Below, piece by piece: positions 31,586 to 40,258 of a stretch of DNA of 64,000 nt (positions are counted from its first letter, which is position 1; each line of letters opens with the position of its first letter). The stretch covers positions 1,550,001 through 1,614,000 of the forward strand of contig NZ_LIVQ01000001.1 of the NCBI RefSeq assembly GCF_001905445.1, read 5' to 3'. The position numbers were made by a program, and so were the translations under genes. The stretch is from Streptomyces sp. CB00455. Lineage in GTDB: Bacteria; Actinomycetota; Actinomycetes; Streptomycetales; Streptomycetaceae. The notes beneath the pieces were generated by a model, which had not been told where the DNA came from, made no database searches, and was given only the letters and a program-made list of their open reading frames with translations.

Positions 31586-32952
31586 TGCTCCGCCCCTTCG
31601 TTCTCGTCGGTCGCCTCGGTCGCGTCGGTCGCCTCGGACCCGTCCGAACCGGCCAGCGGCTCGTAGACGAGCACCGCGCGGTTGTCCGGGCGCAGCCGGG
31701 CCGCGGCCACGGCCTGCACCTCTTCGGCGGTGACGGACAGGACCCGCTGGACGGCGGTGAGGGCCAGCTGCGGGTCGCCGAAGAGCACCGCGAAGCGGCA
31801 CAGTTCGTCAGCGCGGCCCGCGACCGTGCTCAGCCGGTCCAGCCATTCCCGTTCCAGCTGGGCCTGGGCGCGCTCCATCTCCTCGGCCGTCGGGCCCTCG
31901 GCGGCGAACCGCGCGAGCTCCTCGTCCACGGCCGCCTCGATGGCGGGCACCTCGACGCCGCCGGAGGTCTTGACGTCCAGCCAGCCCAGGGAGGGGGCGC
32001 CGGCCAGGCGCAGCATGCCGAAGCCGGCCGCGACGGCCGTCTGGTCGCGGCGCACCAGGCGGTTGTGGAGCCGCGAGGACTCGCCGCCGCCCAGGACGGT
32101 CAGCGCCACGTCGGCGGCGTCGCACTCGCGGGTGCCGTCGTGCGGGAGCCGGTAGGCGGCCATCAGCGCACGCGCCGGGACCTCCTCGGTGATCTCCTCG
32201 CGCAGCTCCCGGCCGATGACCTCGGGCAGCGAGCCGTCGCGGGGCGGCTGCTTGCCGTCGTGCGACGGGATGGAGCCGAAGTACTTCTCGACCCACGCGA
32301 GCGTCTGCTCCGGGTCGATGTCGCCGACGACCGACAGCACCGCGTTGTTGGGCGCGTAGTACGTGCGGAAGAAGGTGCGGGCGTCCTCCAGGGAGGCCGC
32401 GTCCAGGTCGGCCATGGAGCCGATCGGGGTGTGGTGGTACGGGTGCCCCTCGGGGTACGCCAGCGCGGTCAGCTTCTCGAACGCCGTGCCGTAGGGGACG
32501 TTGTCGTACCGCTGGCGGCGCTCGTTCTTGACGACGTCGCGCTGGTTCTCCATGGACTCCTCGTCCAGGGCGGCCAGCAGCGATCCCATCCGGTCCGCCT
32601 CCAGCCACAGCGCGAGCTCCAGCTGGTGCGTCGGCATCGTCTCGAAGTAGTTGGTGCGCTCGAAGCTGGTGGTGCCGTTCAGCGAACCGCCGGCACCCTG
32701 GACCAGCTCGAAGTGGCCGTTGCCCGGTACGCTCGCCGAGCCCTGGAACATCAGGTGCTCGAAGAGGTGAGCCAGACCGGTGCGGCCCTTGACTTCGTGG
32801 CGCGAGCCGACGTCGTACCAGAGGCAGACCGCGGCGACCGGGGTCAGGTGGTCCTCGGAGAGCACCACGCGCAGGCCGTTGGCCAGCCGGTGCTCGGTCG
32901 CTGTCAGGCCGCCGGAGCCGGCCTCGGCTGTGGCCGTGTGACCCATGGGCAT
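31582..32952 (-). CDS. M16-family zinc metallopeptidase, catalytic subunit
   Basis: 456 aa. The inverted zinc motif HLFEH occurs in GRTGLAHLFEHLMFQGSASV, with the distal glutamate in the helix that follows (SMENQRDVVKNERRQRYDN). The first lobe carries LANGLRVVLSEDHLTPVAAVCLWYDVGSRHE. Cytoplasmic bacterial M16B enzymes are thought to degrade short or unfolded peptides. It is coupled to the zinc-less partner downstream (GTGA), the usual two-gene arrangement. Divergent from parC. Two ATGs six bases apart could start it; the first was kept. Confidence 0.92.
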   Translation of the reverse strand: MPMGHTATAEAGSGGLTATEHRLANGLRVVLSEDHLTPVAAVCLWYDVGSRHEVKGRTGLAHLFEHLMFQGSASVPGNGHFELVQGAGGSLNGTTSFERTNYFETMPTHQLELALWLEADRMGSLLAALDEESMENQRDVVKNERRQRYDNVPYGTAFEKLTALAYPEGHPYHHTPIGSMADLDAASLEDARTFFRTYYAPNNAVLSVVGDIDPEQTLAWVEKYFGSIPSHDGKQPPRDGSLPEVIGRELREEITEEVPARALMAAYRLPHDGTRECDAADVALTVLGGGESSRLHNRLVRRDQTAVAAGFGMLRLAGAPSLGWLDVKTSGGVEVPAIEAAVDEELARFAAEGPTAEEMERAQAQLEREWLDRLSTVAGRADELCRFAVLFGDPQLALTAVQRVLSVTAEEVQAVAAARLRPDNRAVLVYEPLAGSDGSEATDATEATDENEGAEQ

Positions 32953-33136
32953 GTGATCCCTTCGATCGCGATGCAGAGATTTCTGTCAGACCTGCCACTG
33001 TATGCAAGCGCGTCGGCCGCCGGATAAGTTCCCGGGTCACACCTGGGTCGGAGTCGGCGCTGTCGGTGCCTCGGGCCACAATGGTCCGCGTCAGACCCCC
33101 AGCACACTTCATTCTTGGTTAAGGAGCCGCGCAGCG

Positions 33137-35590
33137 ATGGCCCGCCGCAGCACGAAGACCCCGCCGCCGGAGGATTTCGAGGAGCGGATCCTCGACATCG
33201 ACGTCGTCGACGAAATGCAGGGCTCCTTCCTCGAGTACGCGTACTCGGTGATCTACTCCCGTGCCCTGCCCGACGCCCGGGACGGCCTGAAGCCGGTGCA
33301 CCGGCGCATCGTCTACCAGATGAACGAGATGGGTCTGCGCCCCGACCGCGGCTACGTGAAGTGCGCCCGTGTCGTCGGCGAGGTCATGGGCAAGCTCCAC
33401 CCGCACGGCGACGCGTCCATCTACGACGCCCTCGTGCGCATGGCCCAGCCCTTCTCGATGCGGCTGCCGCTGGTCGACGGCCACGGCAACTTCGGTTCGC
33501 TCGGCAACGACGACCCGCCGGCCGCGATGCGCTACACCGAGTGCAAGATGGCCGACGCCACGTCACTGATGACGGAGTCGATCGACGAGGACACCGTCGA
33601 CTTCGCCGCCAACTACGACGGCCAGGAGCGCGAACCGGTCGCGCTGCCCGCCGCATATCCGAACCTGCTGGTCAACGGGGCTTCCGGGATCGCCGTCGGC
33701 ATGGCCACCAACATGCCCCCGCACAACCTCGGCGAGGTCATCGCTGCCGCCCGCCACCTGATCCGCCACCCGGCGGCGGACCTGGAGGCGCTGATGCGCT
33801 TCGTCCCGGGTCCCGACCTGCCCACGGGCGGCCGGATCGTCGGGCTCGCGGGGATCAAGGACGCCTACGAGAAGGGCCGCGGCACCTTCCGGATCCGTGC
33901 GACGGTGGCAGTGGAGAACGTGACGGCACGCCGCAAGGGCCTGGTCGTCACGGAACTGCCCTTCACGGTCGGCCCCGAGAAGGTCATCGCGAAGATCAAG
34001 GACCTGGTGGGCTCCAAGAAGCTCCAGGGCATCGCGGACGTCAAGGACCTCACCGACCGTTCGCACGGTCTGCGCCTGGTCATCGAGATCAAGAACGGCT
34101 TCCACCCCGAGGCCGTGCTGGAGCAGCTGTACAAGCTGACGCCGATGGAGGAGTCCTTCGGCATCAACAACGTGGCGCTGGTGGACGGCCAGCCGCTGAC
34201 GCTGGGCCTCAAGGAGCTGCTGGAGGTCTACCTCGACCACCGCTTCGAGGTCGTGCGCCGGCGCAGCGAGTTCCGCCGCAACAAGCGCCGCGACCGCCTG
34301 CACCTGGTCGAGGGTCTGCTGGTGGCGCTCATCGACATCGACGAGGTCATCCGGCTCATCCGGGACAGCGAGAACTCCGCGCAGGCCAAGGCCCGGCTGA
34401 TGGAGCGGTTCTCGCTGAGCGAGATCCAGACCCAGTACATCCTGGACACTCCGCTGCGCCGGCTCACCAAGTTCGACCGGATCGAGCTGGAGTCCGAGCG
34501 CGACCGGCTGACGGGCGAGATCGACGAGCTGACGGGCATCCTGGAGTCCGACTCCGAGCTGCGCAAGCTGGTCTCGGCGGAACTGGCCGCGGTCGCGAAG
34601 AAGTTCGCCACCGAGCGGCGCACGGTCCTGCTGGAGTCGGCGGGCACCTCGGTGGCCGCGGTGCCTCTGGAGGTCGCGGACGACCCCTGCCGCGTCCTGC
34701 TGTCCTCCACGGGCCTGCTGGCCCGGACGGTGACGGGCGAACCGCTGGCCGAGGCCGACGGCAAGCGGGCCAAGCACGACCTGATCATCTCGCAGGTACA
34801 GGCGACGGCGCGGGCGGAGGTCGGCGTGGTGACGTCCGCCGGGCGGCTGCTGCGCCTGTCGGTGATCGACCTGCCGCAGCTGCCGGACACGGCCTCCGCG
34901 CCGACTCTGGCGGGCGGGGCCCCGGTCTCGGAGTTCCTCTCGACGCTGGAGCCGGACGAGAAGGTGATCTGCCTGATCTCGCTGGACGAGTCCTCGCAGG
35001 GCCTGGCCCTGGGCACCGAACAGGGCGTGGTCAAGCGCGTCGTGCCGGACTACCCGGCCAACAAGGACGAGCTGGAGGTCATCACCCTCAAGGAGGGCGA
35101 CCGGATCGTCGGCGCCGTGGAGCTGCGCACGGGCGAGGAGGACCTGGTCTTCCTCACCGACGACGCCCAGCTGCTGCGCTACCCGGCGGCGCAGGTGCGC
35201 CCACAGGGCCGCCCGGCGGGCGGTATGGCGGGCATCAAGCTCGCGGACAGCGCCAAGGTGATCCACTTCTCGGCGGTGGACCCGGCCCGGGACGCCATGG
35301 TGTTCACGGTGGCGGGCTCGCACGGGACGCTGGACGACTCGGTGGTGTCCGGGAAGCTGACCCCCCTCGACCAGTACCCGCGCAAGGGCCGGGCCACGGG
35401 TGGCGTGCGCTGCCAGCGGTTCCTGAAGGGCGAGGACGTACTGGTGCTGGCCTGGGCGGGGAACGCCCCGGTCCGCGCGGCCGCGGTGAACGGCACCCCG
35501 GCCGAACTGCCGGGCATCGACCCGCGCCGGGACGGCTCGGGGACCGCGCTGCCCGCGGTGGTCGCGGCGCTGGCGGGCGCGGCGCTGTAG
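33137..35590 (+). CDS. parC: DNA topoisomerase IV subunit A (ParC, GyrA-like)
   Basis: 817 aa, type IIA topoisomerase cleavage subunit. AAGGAG lies 10 bases before the ATG. The catalytic tyrosine is Tyr133 in AAMRYTECKM. The quinolone-resistance region reads HPHGDASIYDALVRMAQ, with Ala93 at the position of E. coli GyrA Ser83, and Ser94 and Asp97 after it. Seven blade-like repeats form the C-terminal domain (for example GVVTSAGRLLRLSVIDLPQLP, GLALGTEQGVVKRVVPDYP). Its partner parE lies at 54563-56683. The pair is distinct from gyrA/gyrB, which are not in this window, and decatenates chromosomes. Followed by a strong terminator. Confidence 0.93.
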   Translation: MARRSTKTPPPEDFEERILDIDVVDEMQGSFLEYAYSVIYSRALPDARDGLKPVHRRIVYQMNEMGLRPDRGYVKCARVVGEVMGKLHPHGDASIYDALVRMAQPFSMRLPLVDGHGNFGSLGNDDPPAAMRYTECKMADATSLMTESIDEDTVDFAANYDGQEREPVALPAAYPNLLVNGASGIAVGMATNMPPHNLGEVIAAARHLIRHPAADLEALMRFVPGPDLPTGGRIVGLAGIKDAYEKGRGTFRIRATVAVENVTARRKGLVVTELPFTVGPEKVIAKIKDLVGSKKLQGIADVKDLTDRSHGLRLVIEIKNGFHPEAVLEQLYKLTPMEESFGINNVALVDGQPLTLGLKELLEVYLDHRFEVVRRRSEFRRNKRRDRLHLVEGLLVALIDIDEVIRLIRDSENSAQAKARLMERFSLSEIQTQYILDTPLRRLTKFDRIELESERDRLTGEIDELTGILESDSELRKLVSAELAAVAKKFATERRTVLLESAGTSVAAVPLEVADDPCRVLLSSTGLLARTVTGEPLAEADGKRAKHDLIISQVQATARAEVGVVTSAGRLLRLSVIDLPQLPDTASAPTLAGGAPVSEFLSTLEPDEKVICLISLDESSQGLALGTEQGVVKRVVPDYPANKDELEVITLKEGDRIVGAVELRTGEEDLVFLTDDAQLLRYPAAQVRPQGRPAGGMAGIKLADSAKVIHFSAVDPARDAMVFTVAGSHGTLDDSVVSGKLTPLDQYPRKGRATGGVRCQRFLKGEDVLVLAWAGNAPVRAAAVNGTPAELPGIDPRRDGSGTALPAVVAALAGAAL

Positions 35591-35604
35591 GACGGACGAC
35601 TGCG

Positions 35605-35642
35605 TTCAGGTGGTACGCCCAAGGGGGGACGTACCACCTGAA
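35605..35642 (+). terminator. parC hairpin terminator
   Basis: A perfect 13-bp stem, TTCAGGTGGTACG and its complement, with a 12-base loop, 14 bases after the parC stop. It ends 48 bases before the next gene's start codon. Confidence 0.8.
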
Positions 35643-35690
35643 TGGCGACTAGTGTTTTCCCCGTATACGCGGTGGGGGGAGACACAGCTG

Positions 35691-37778
35691 ATGAGCCGTC
35701 GGTCGAGCAGCGGTCTGATCGGGAACTGGGCGGAGACACAGCGCCGGCAGCAGCAGACGCAGCAGATCCAGCAGCGTGAGGCCGAACGCCGGCAGCGGGC
35801 CTACGAGCGGGACGCGGCCCGCGGCCACCGGCAGCAGCGCGAGGCCGACGCACGACGGCGTACCGCGCAGCTCGATGCCGAGGTCGCCGCATTGCAGGAC
35901 CTCCTGGTCACGGGCTGCCGGGCGCCCGCGTTCCGGATGGCCGCGCTGGTCCGGTCAGAGCAGGTGGAACCGTTCGAGCCCGGGAACCTGGCACAGCCGG
36001 TGCCTATGCCGCGCATCGAGCAGTTCCAGCAGCAGAGCAGCGGCTGGACCCTCGGTTCGAACCACCGGGCGCGGGCCGAGCAGGAGGCGCATGCCCGGTA
36101 CACCGAGGCGTGGCGGGCCGCGCACGCCGCCGAGGAGCGGCGTCAGCGGGAACTGGCCTCGTATCGCCGCCAGTACGACCGTTGGGCGGCCGACCAGCTC
36201 GCCGGGGTGCGGGCGCACAACAGCGGGCTCGCCGAGCTGGCCGAAGCCCTGCGCGCCGGTGATCCGGAGGCGGTGGTGGAGTACTTCACGGCCGCCCTGT
36301 ACGCCTCCACGGCCTGGCCCGAGGCGCTCCCGAGGCAGGTGGCGGCGGCCTACGACCCGGTCAAGCGCCAGCTGGTGCTGGACTGGGAACTGCCCGCGTA
36401 TTCGGTGGTGCCGGAGGCGAGGGCGGTGCAGTACCTGCCCAGCACCGGCCAGGACAAGGTGAAGCCCCGATCGGCCACGGAGCGGCGGGCCCTGTACCGG
36501 GACCTGCTGGCGCAGTGCATGCTGCTGGTGATGCGCGAGCTGTACGCGGCGGACGAGTTCGGCGTCCTGGACTCGGTCGTGGTCAACGGCTTCGTGGACT
36601 GCCCGGATCCGGTGACGGGGCACGAGACCCGCTTCGTACTGGCCACGGCGTCCGCGGCGCGCACCGCCTTTTCGGGGCTGCGACTCGAACAGGTCAGCGC
36701 CGTGGACTGCCTGGTCGACGGGTTGCGCGGGGCGTTGTCCGCGCGGCCCGACCAGCTGACCGCGGTCCGGCCCGGGCGCAGGCCCGAGGAGGTCGGAGGA
36801 GGAGTCGTCAGCCACGGCGGGCAGGGCGGCGGCGGGGAGGAGGAGGAGCCGGACCTCTTCGCGATGGACCCGATCGCCTTCGAGAACCTGGTGGCGGAGC
36901 TGTTCCGGGCCATGGGCATGGAGGCGGTGACCACCCAGCGCTCGGGTGACGGCGGGGTGGACGTGGAGGCGCTGGACCCGGCTCCGATCCGGGGCGGGCG
37001 GATCGTGGTGCAGGTCAAGCGCTACCGCAACACGGTGCCGCCCACCGCGGTACGGGACCTGTACGGCACCGTCCAGGACGCGGGGGCGAACAAGGGGGTG
37101 CTGGTCACCACTTCGTCCTTCGGACCCGGGTCGTACACCTTCGCCAACGGCAAGCCGCTGGAGTTGGTTCCCGGCGCCGAGCTCGTCGGGCTGCTGCACC
37201 AGTACGGGCTGCGGGGGCGGCTGGGCGACGGCGGCGGCGCGGCCCTCCCGGCGCAGCGGACGCAGGATCCCGCTCCTTCGGCGGATGGCGCCGTCGGCCA
37301 CAGCGTGCTCGGCATGTCCTGGTCGGGCCGGGTCGCCCTCGATGTGTGCGCCCTCGTCTGCACGGGCAACAGGGTGCTGAGCGAGGACCACTTCGTCTTC
37401 TACAACAACCCCCGGACCCCGGACGGTTCGGTGCGGACCCGGGTGCACGCGGCGCCGGACAGGGCGGCGGTCGAGGTCGCTTTCGACGCACTGCCCCGGG
37501 AGGCCGACCGGTTGGTCCTCGTGGCCGCTGTCGACCCCGAGGTCGATCCGCACGCGGATCTTGCCGAGTTCACGGACGCCAGGATCCGGCTCCTCGACGC
37601 GGCGGGTGTGGAGGCGGGGCAGCTGGAGGTCTCGGACGGCAGGGCCGGCGAGACGGCCCTGGTGCTGGGCTCCTTCCGCCGGCGGGCGAGCGGCGACTGG
37701 GACTTCGTGATCGGCGGCAAGGGTTACCGGGGCGGGCTGGAGGACCTGTTGCGGGAATTCGGCGTCGAGGTCGCCTGA
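35691..37778 (+). CDS. Coiled coil - Mrr-type restriction endonuclease - TerD fusion protein
   Basis: 695 aa from MSRRSSSGLIGNW. Residues about 15-70 and 125-175 are charged, Gln/Arg/Glu-rich and likely coiled coil. A middle domain (about 185-360) is not recognised. A Glu-rich hinge (382-387) leads to an Mrr_cat nuclease (about 392-505): DPIAFENLVAELFRAMG, catalytic Asp424 in RSGDGGVDVEA, and the QVK motif (Gln441, Lys443) in IVVQVKRYRN. A TerD-type beta-sandwich follows (about 535-695), with LDVCALVCTGNRVLSEDHFVFYNNP and DFVIGGKGYRGGLEDLLREFG. The canonical GDN-type calcium motif of TerD is degenerate (HAAPDRAA). It likely cuts DNA under a stress or defence signal; target unknown. Monocistronic. 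Confidence 0.85.
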   Translation: MSRRSSSGLIGNWAETQRRQQQTQQIQQREAERRQRAYERDAARGHRQQREADARRRTAQLDAEVAALQDLLVTGCRAPAFRMAALVRSEQVEPFEPGNLAQPVPMPRIEQFQQQSSGWTLGSNHRARAEQEAHARYTEAWRAAHAAEERRQRELASYRRQYDRWAADQLAGVRAHNSGLAELAEALRAGDPEAVVEYFTAALYASTAWPEALPRQVAAAYDPVKRQLVLDWELPAYSVVPEARAVQYLPSTGQDKVKPRSATERRALYRDLLAQCMLLVMRELYAADEFGVLDSVVVNGFVDCPDPVTGHETRFVLATASAARTAFSGLRLEQVSAVDCLVDGLRGALSARPDQLTAVRPGRRPEEVGGGVVSHGGQGGGGEEEEPDLFAMDPIAFENLVAELFRAMGMEAVTTQRSGDGGVDVEALDPAPIRGGRIVVQVKRYRNTVPPTAVRDLYGTVQDAGANKGVLVTTSSFGPGSYTFANGKPLELVPGAELVGLLHQYGLRGRLGDGGGAALPAQRTQDPAPSADGAVGHSVLGMSWSGRVALDVCALVCTGNRVLSEDHFVFYNNPRTPDGSVRTRVHAAPDRAAVEVAFDALPREADRLVLVAAVDPEVDPHADLAEFTDARIRLLDAAGVEAGQLEVSDGRAGETALVLGSFRRRASGDWDFVIGGKGYRGGLEDLLREFGVEVA

Positions 37779-39001
37779 GCCGGCGCCCCGGCGCCGCTCC
37801 GGCCCGCGATGTCTAGGTCGGGATCGGTGATGCCGACGGCGGAACCGGTCCCGGCATCAGGATCGGGATCGGGATCGGCATCAGGATCGACGTCAGGATG
37901 GGGATCGATCCCGGCTTCGGTGTCGGCCGGCGGGCGGGCCGCGTACCGCAGCACGCCCCACATGCTCTCCGGGCGGGCCGTGTGCGGGGCCGGTTCGCGG
38001 CAGGCGTCCAGTTCGCGGAGCAGCCCCGGCCCGTCGGTGCCGGAGCCGATCAGGACGAGCTGCGTACGGCGGGCTTCGCCCCGCCCCCAGGGCTGCGGGG
38101 CGAAGCGCAGGAACCGTCCGACCGCGTGGACCTCGTACCGCTCGTCGTGTCCGGGGACACCGAAGTGGACGAAGCCCTTGATCCGGTAGAGCCCCGCCGG
38201 GCGACGGTCGAGGAAATCGATGAAGCGGCGCGGGGAGAGGGCCTGCTCGCAGCTGAATTCGAGGCTCTCGTAGGCGGCGTGGAGGTGGCCCGCGTGGCCC
38301 TCATGGCCCCCGTGGCCCCCGTGCCCGGCGTGATCGTTCTCGCCGTCCTGCACGAGCAGGTCCTCGAAGGACAGCTGGCCGCGGGTCTCGGTCCAGGGGC
38401 GCCGGTCGAAGAGCAGCTCCGGGTCGATCCGGCCGTGGTCGGCGCCGACCACGGGGGTACCGGGGGCGCACAGGGTGCGCAGGAGTCCCTCGATCCGGGT
38501 CCGCTCGGCGTCGTCCACCCGGTCGGTCTTGTTGAGCACGACCAGATCGGCGACGGCGAGGTGGCGGTCGGTCTCGGGGTGCCGGGACCGCGTCGCGTCG
38601 AATTCCGCAGCATCCACCACTTCCACCATCCCGCCGTAGCGGATGTCGGGATTCTCGCTGGCCATGAGCATGCGGATCATCTCCTGCGGCTCGGCCAGCC
38701 CGCTCGCCTCGATGACGATCACATCGATGCGGTGGGCGGGCGCGGCGAGCTTCTCCAGGTACGCGTCCAGCTCGCTGCCGTCGACGGCGCAGCACAGGCA
38801 GCCGCCCCCGAGCGAGACCATCGAGTCGCCGACCTGGCCGGCCACCGACATGGCGTCGATCTCGATCGAGCCGAAGTCGTTGACGACGACTCCGATCCGG
38901 GTCCCCGCGCGGTGGGCGAGGAGGTGGTTGAGCACGGTGGTCTTGCCGGATCCGAGGAATCCGGCGAGGACGACGACGGGGATGGGCTGCCTGCTGTTCA
39001 T
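37724..39001 (-). CDS. CobW-family (COG0523, G3E) GTPase, putative metallochaperone
   Basis: 425 aa. P-loop VLAGFLGSGKTTVLNHLL, the metal-binding CLCC motif in SLGGGCLCCAVDGSEL, Walker B VIVIEASGLAEP, and the base-recognition NKTD (LVVLNKTDRVDD). A His-rich loop (HAGHGGHGGHEGHAGH) lies at about 235-250, before the CobW C-terminal domain (PRRFIDFLDRRPAGLYRIKGFVHF). Relatives deliver zinc or cobalt to client enzymes. The last 50 residues are an Asp/Pro-rich tail encoded by GGATCG-like repeats, and the gene overlaps the convergent Mrr-TerD gene by 55 bases. The ATG at 39001 is fixed by the P-loop distance. Confidence 0.88.
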   Translation of the reverse strand: MNSRQPIPVVVLAGFLGSGKTTVLNHLLAHRAGTRIGVVVNDFGSIEIDAMSVAGQVGDSMVSLGGGCLCCAVDGSELDAYLEKLAAPAHRIDVIVIEASGLAEPQEMIRMLMASENPDIRYGGMVEVVDAAEFDATRSRHPETDRHLAVADLVVLNKTDRVDDAERTRIEGLLRTLCAPGTPVVGADHGRIDPELLFDRRPWTETRGQLSFEDLLVQDGENDHAGHGGHGGHEGHAGHLHAAYESLEFSCEQALSPRRFIDFLDRRPAGLYRIKGFVHFGVPGHDERYEVHAVGRFLRFAPQPWGRGEARRTQLVLIGSGTDGPGLLRELDACREPAPHTARPESMWGVLRYAARPPADTEAGIDPHPDVDPDADPDPDPDAGTGSAVGITDPDLDIAGRSGAGAPAQATSTPNSRNRSSSPPR

Positions 39002-39027
39002 CCGGTCGATCGTAGCCAGGCGCGCGG

Positions 39028-40188
39028 TCAGCCGAGCGGTGGCACCGGCTGCGGCGGGGTCGGGCCGGTGTACCGGGCCGCCGGACGGATGATCTTCGAG
39101 TCGGCGGCCTGTTCCAGGATGTTCGCGCTCCAGCCGACCACACGGGCCGCGCAGAAGGTCGGAGTGAACATCTCGCGCGGGAGGCCGCACAGTTCCATGA
39201 CGACGCCCGCGTAGAACTCCACGTTGGTGTGCAGCTCGCGGCCGGGCTTGAGCTCGGCGAGGATCTCCTCGACCTGGCGTTCGACCTCGACGGCGAGGTC
39301 CACGAGGGGGCCGCCGAACCCGCGGGCGATGTCGCGCAGCATGCGTGAGCGGGGGTCCTCGGTGCGGTAGACGGGGTGGCCGAAGCCCATGATCCGGTCG
39401 CCCGCCAGGACCCGTTCGCGGATCCAGGGCGCTATGCGCTCCGCCGTGCCGATGGCATCGAGCGTGTCGAGGGCGCGGCTCGGGGCTCCTCCGTGGAGGG
39501 GGCCGGAGAGCGCGCCGATGGCACCGGTGAGGCAGGCCGCGATGTCCGCGCCGGTGGAGGCGATCACCCGGGCGGTGAAGGTGGAGGCGTTGAAGCCGTG
39601 GTCGATGGTGGAGATCAGGTAGCGCTCGACCGCGCGGACCCGGGCCGGGTCCGGCTCCTGACCGGTCAGCATGTGGAGGTAGTTGGCGGCGTAGGGGAGG
39701 TCGTCGCGCGGCTCGACCGGTTCCAGGCCCTGCCCCAGCCGGTGCAGCGCGGTGAGCAGGGTCGGTACGGCGGCGCAGGCGGCCAGGGCGTCGGCGGCCC
39801 GGCGGGCGGGGTCGAGGTCGTAGACCGGGCGGAAGCCGGCCGAGGCGCCGAGCAGGGAGAGCGCGGTGCGCAGTCCGGCGAGCGGGCCGGAGATCGCGGT
39901 GGCCCGGGCGAGGGCGGGCAGGGCCCCCCGCACCTCGGCGGGCAGCCGGCGCAGCGGGACGGTCTCGGCGGTGAAGGCGGCGCGTTCGGCGGCGTCCGCG
40001 GGCAGGGAGCCGCGGAACATCAGGTGCCAGACGTCTTCGAAGGTGCGGTGCGCGGCGAGCTCGACGGCCGAGTACTGGCGGTAGTGGTAGAAGCCCTCAC
40101 GGCCCCGGACGTCGCCGAGCTCGGTGTCCGTGACGACGACTCCCGCCAGGCCCCGCGGTGCTTCGATCGTGGTGTCGGTGGTGTTCAT
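39028..40188 (-). CDS. Citrate synthase family protein (citrate/2-methylcitrate synthase)
   Basis: 386 aa. Condenses acetyl-CoA (or propionyl-CoA) with oxaloacetate. The catalytic residues are visible: His in IGALSGPLHGGAPSRALD, His in MGFGHPVYRTEDPRSRML and Asp/Glu region ELHTNVEFYAGVVMELCGLPREMFTPTFCAARVVGWSANILEQ. The N-terminal domain is short (RGLAGVVVTDTELGDVRGREGFYHYRQYSAVELA), as in type II small citrate synthases. It is divergent from an HTH-citrate synthase fusion across a 70-base region with a perfect palindrome. Whether it makes citrate or methylcitrate cannot be told from the sequence. Confidence 0.9.
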   Translation of the reverse strand: MNTTDTTIEAPRGLAGVVVTDTELGDVRGREGFYHYRQYSAVELAAHRTFEDVWHLMFRGSLPADAAERAAFTAETVPLRRLPAEVRGALPALARATAISGPLAGLRTALSLLGASAGFRPVYDLDPARRAADALAACAAVPTLLTALHRLGQGLEPVEPRDDLPYAANYLHMLTGQEPDPARVRAVERYLISTIDHGFNASTFTARVIASTGADIAACLTGAIGALSGPLHGGAPSRALDTLDAIGTAERIAPWIRERVLAGDRIMGFGHPVYRTEDPRSRMLRDIARGFGGPLVDLAVEVERQVEEILAELKPGRELHTNVEFYAGVVMELCGLPREMFTPTFCAARVVGWSANILEQAADSKIIRPAARYTGPTPPQPVPPLG

Positions 40189-40223
40189 GCATCGACCATC
40201 GATGATTGATGGAATCCTTGTCA

Positions 40224-40242
40224 ATATTGATTGAATCAATAT
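40224..40242. promoter_or_regulatory. Perfect 19-bp palindrome between the divergent citrate synthase genes
   Basis: ATATTGATT-G-AATCAATAT, with perfect 9-bp arms in an AT-rich island that is striking in this GC-rich genome. On the plus strand it sits between a -35-like TTGTCA (40218-40223) and a TATAGG-like element (40244-40249). On the minus strand it is next to TTGACA (40219-40224) in front of the other gene. This suits an operator controlling both directions. The HTH-citrate synthase next door is the obvious candidate binder. Confidence 0.7.
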
Positions 40243-40258
40243 GTATAGGCTGGCGTGC

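Noticed and set aside
33563..35323. Minus-strand frame of 586 codons opposite parC
   Set aside because: Antisense frame lacking domains; parC motifs are intact on the plus strand.
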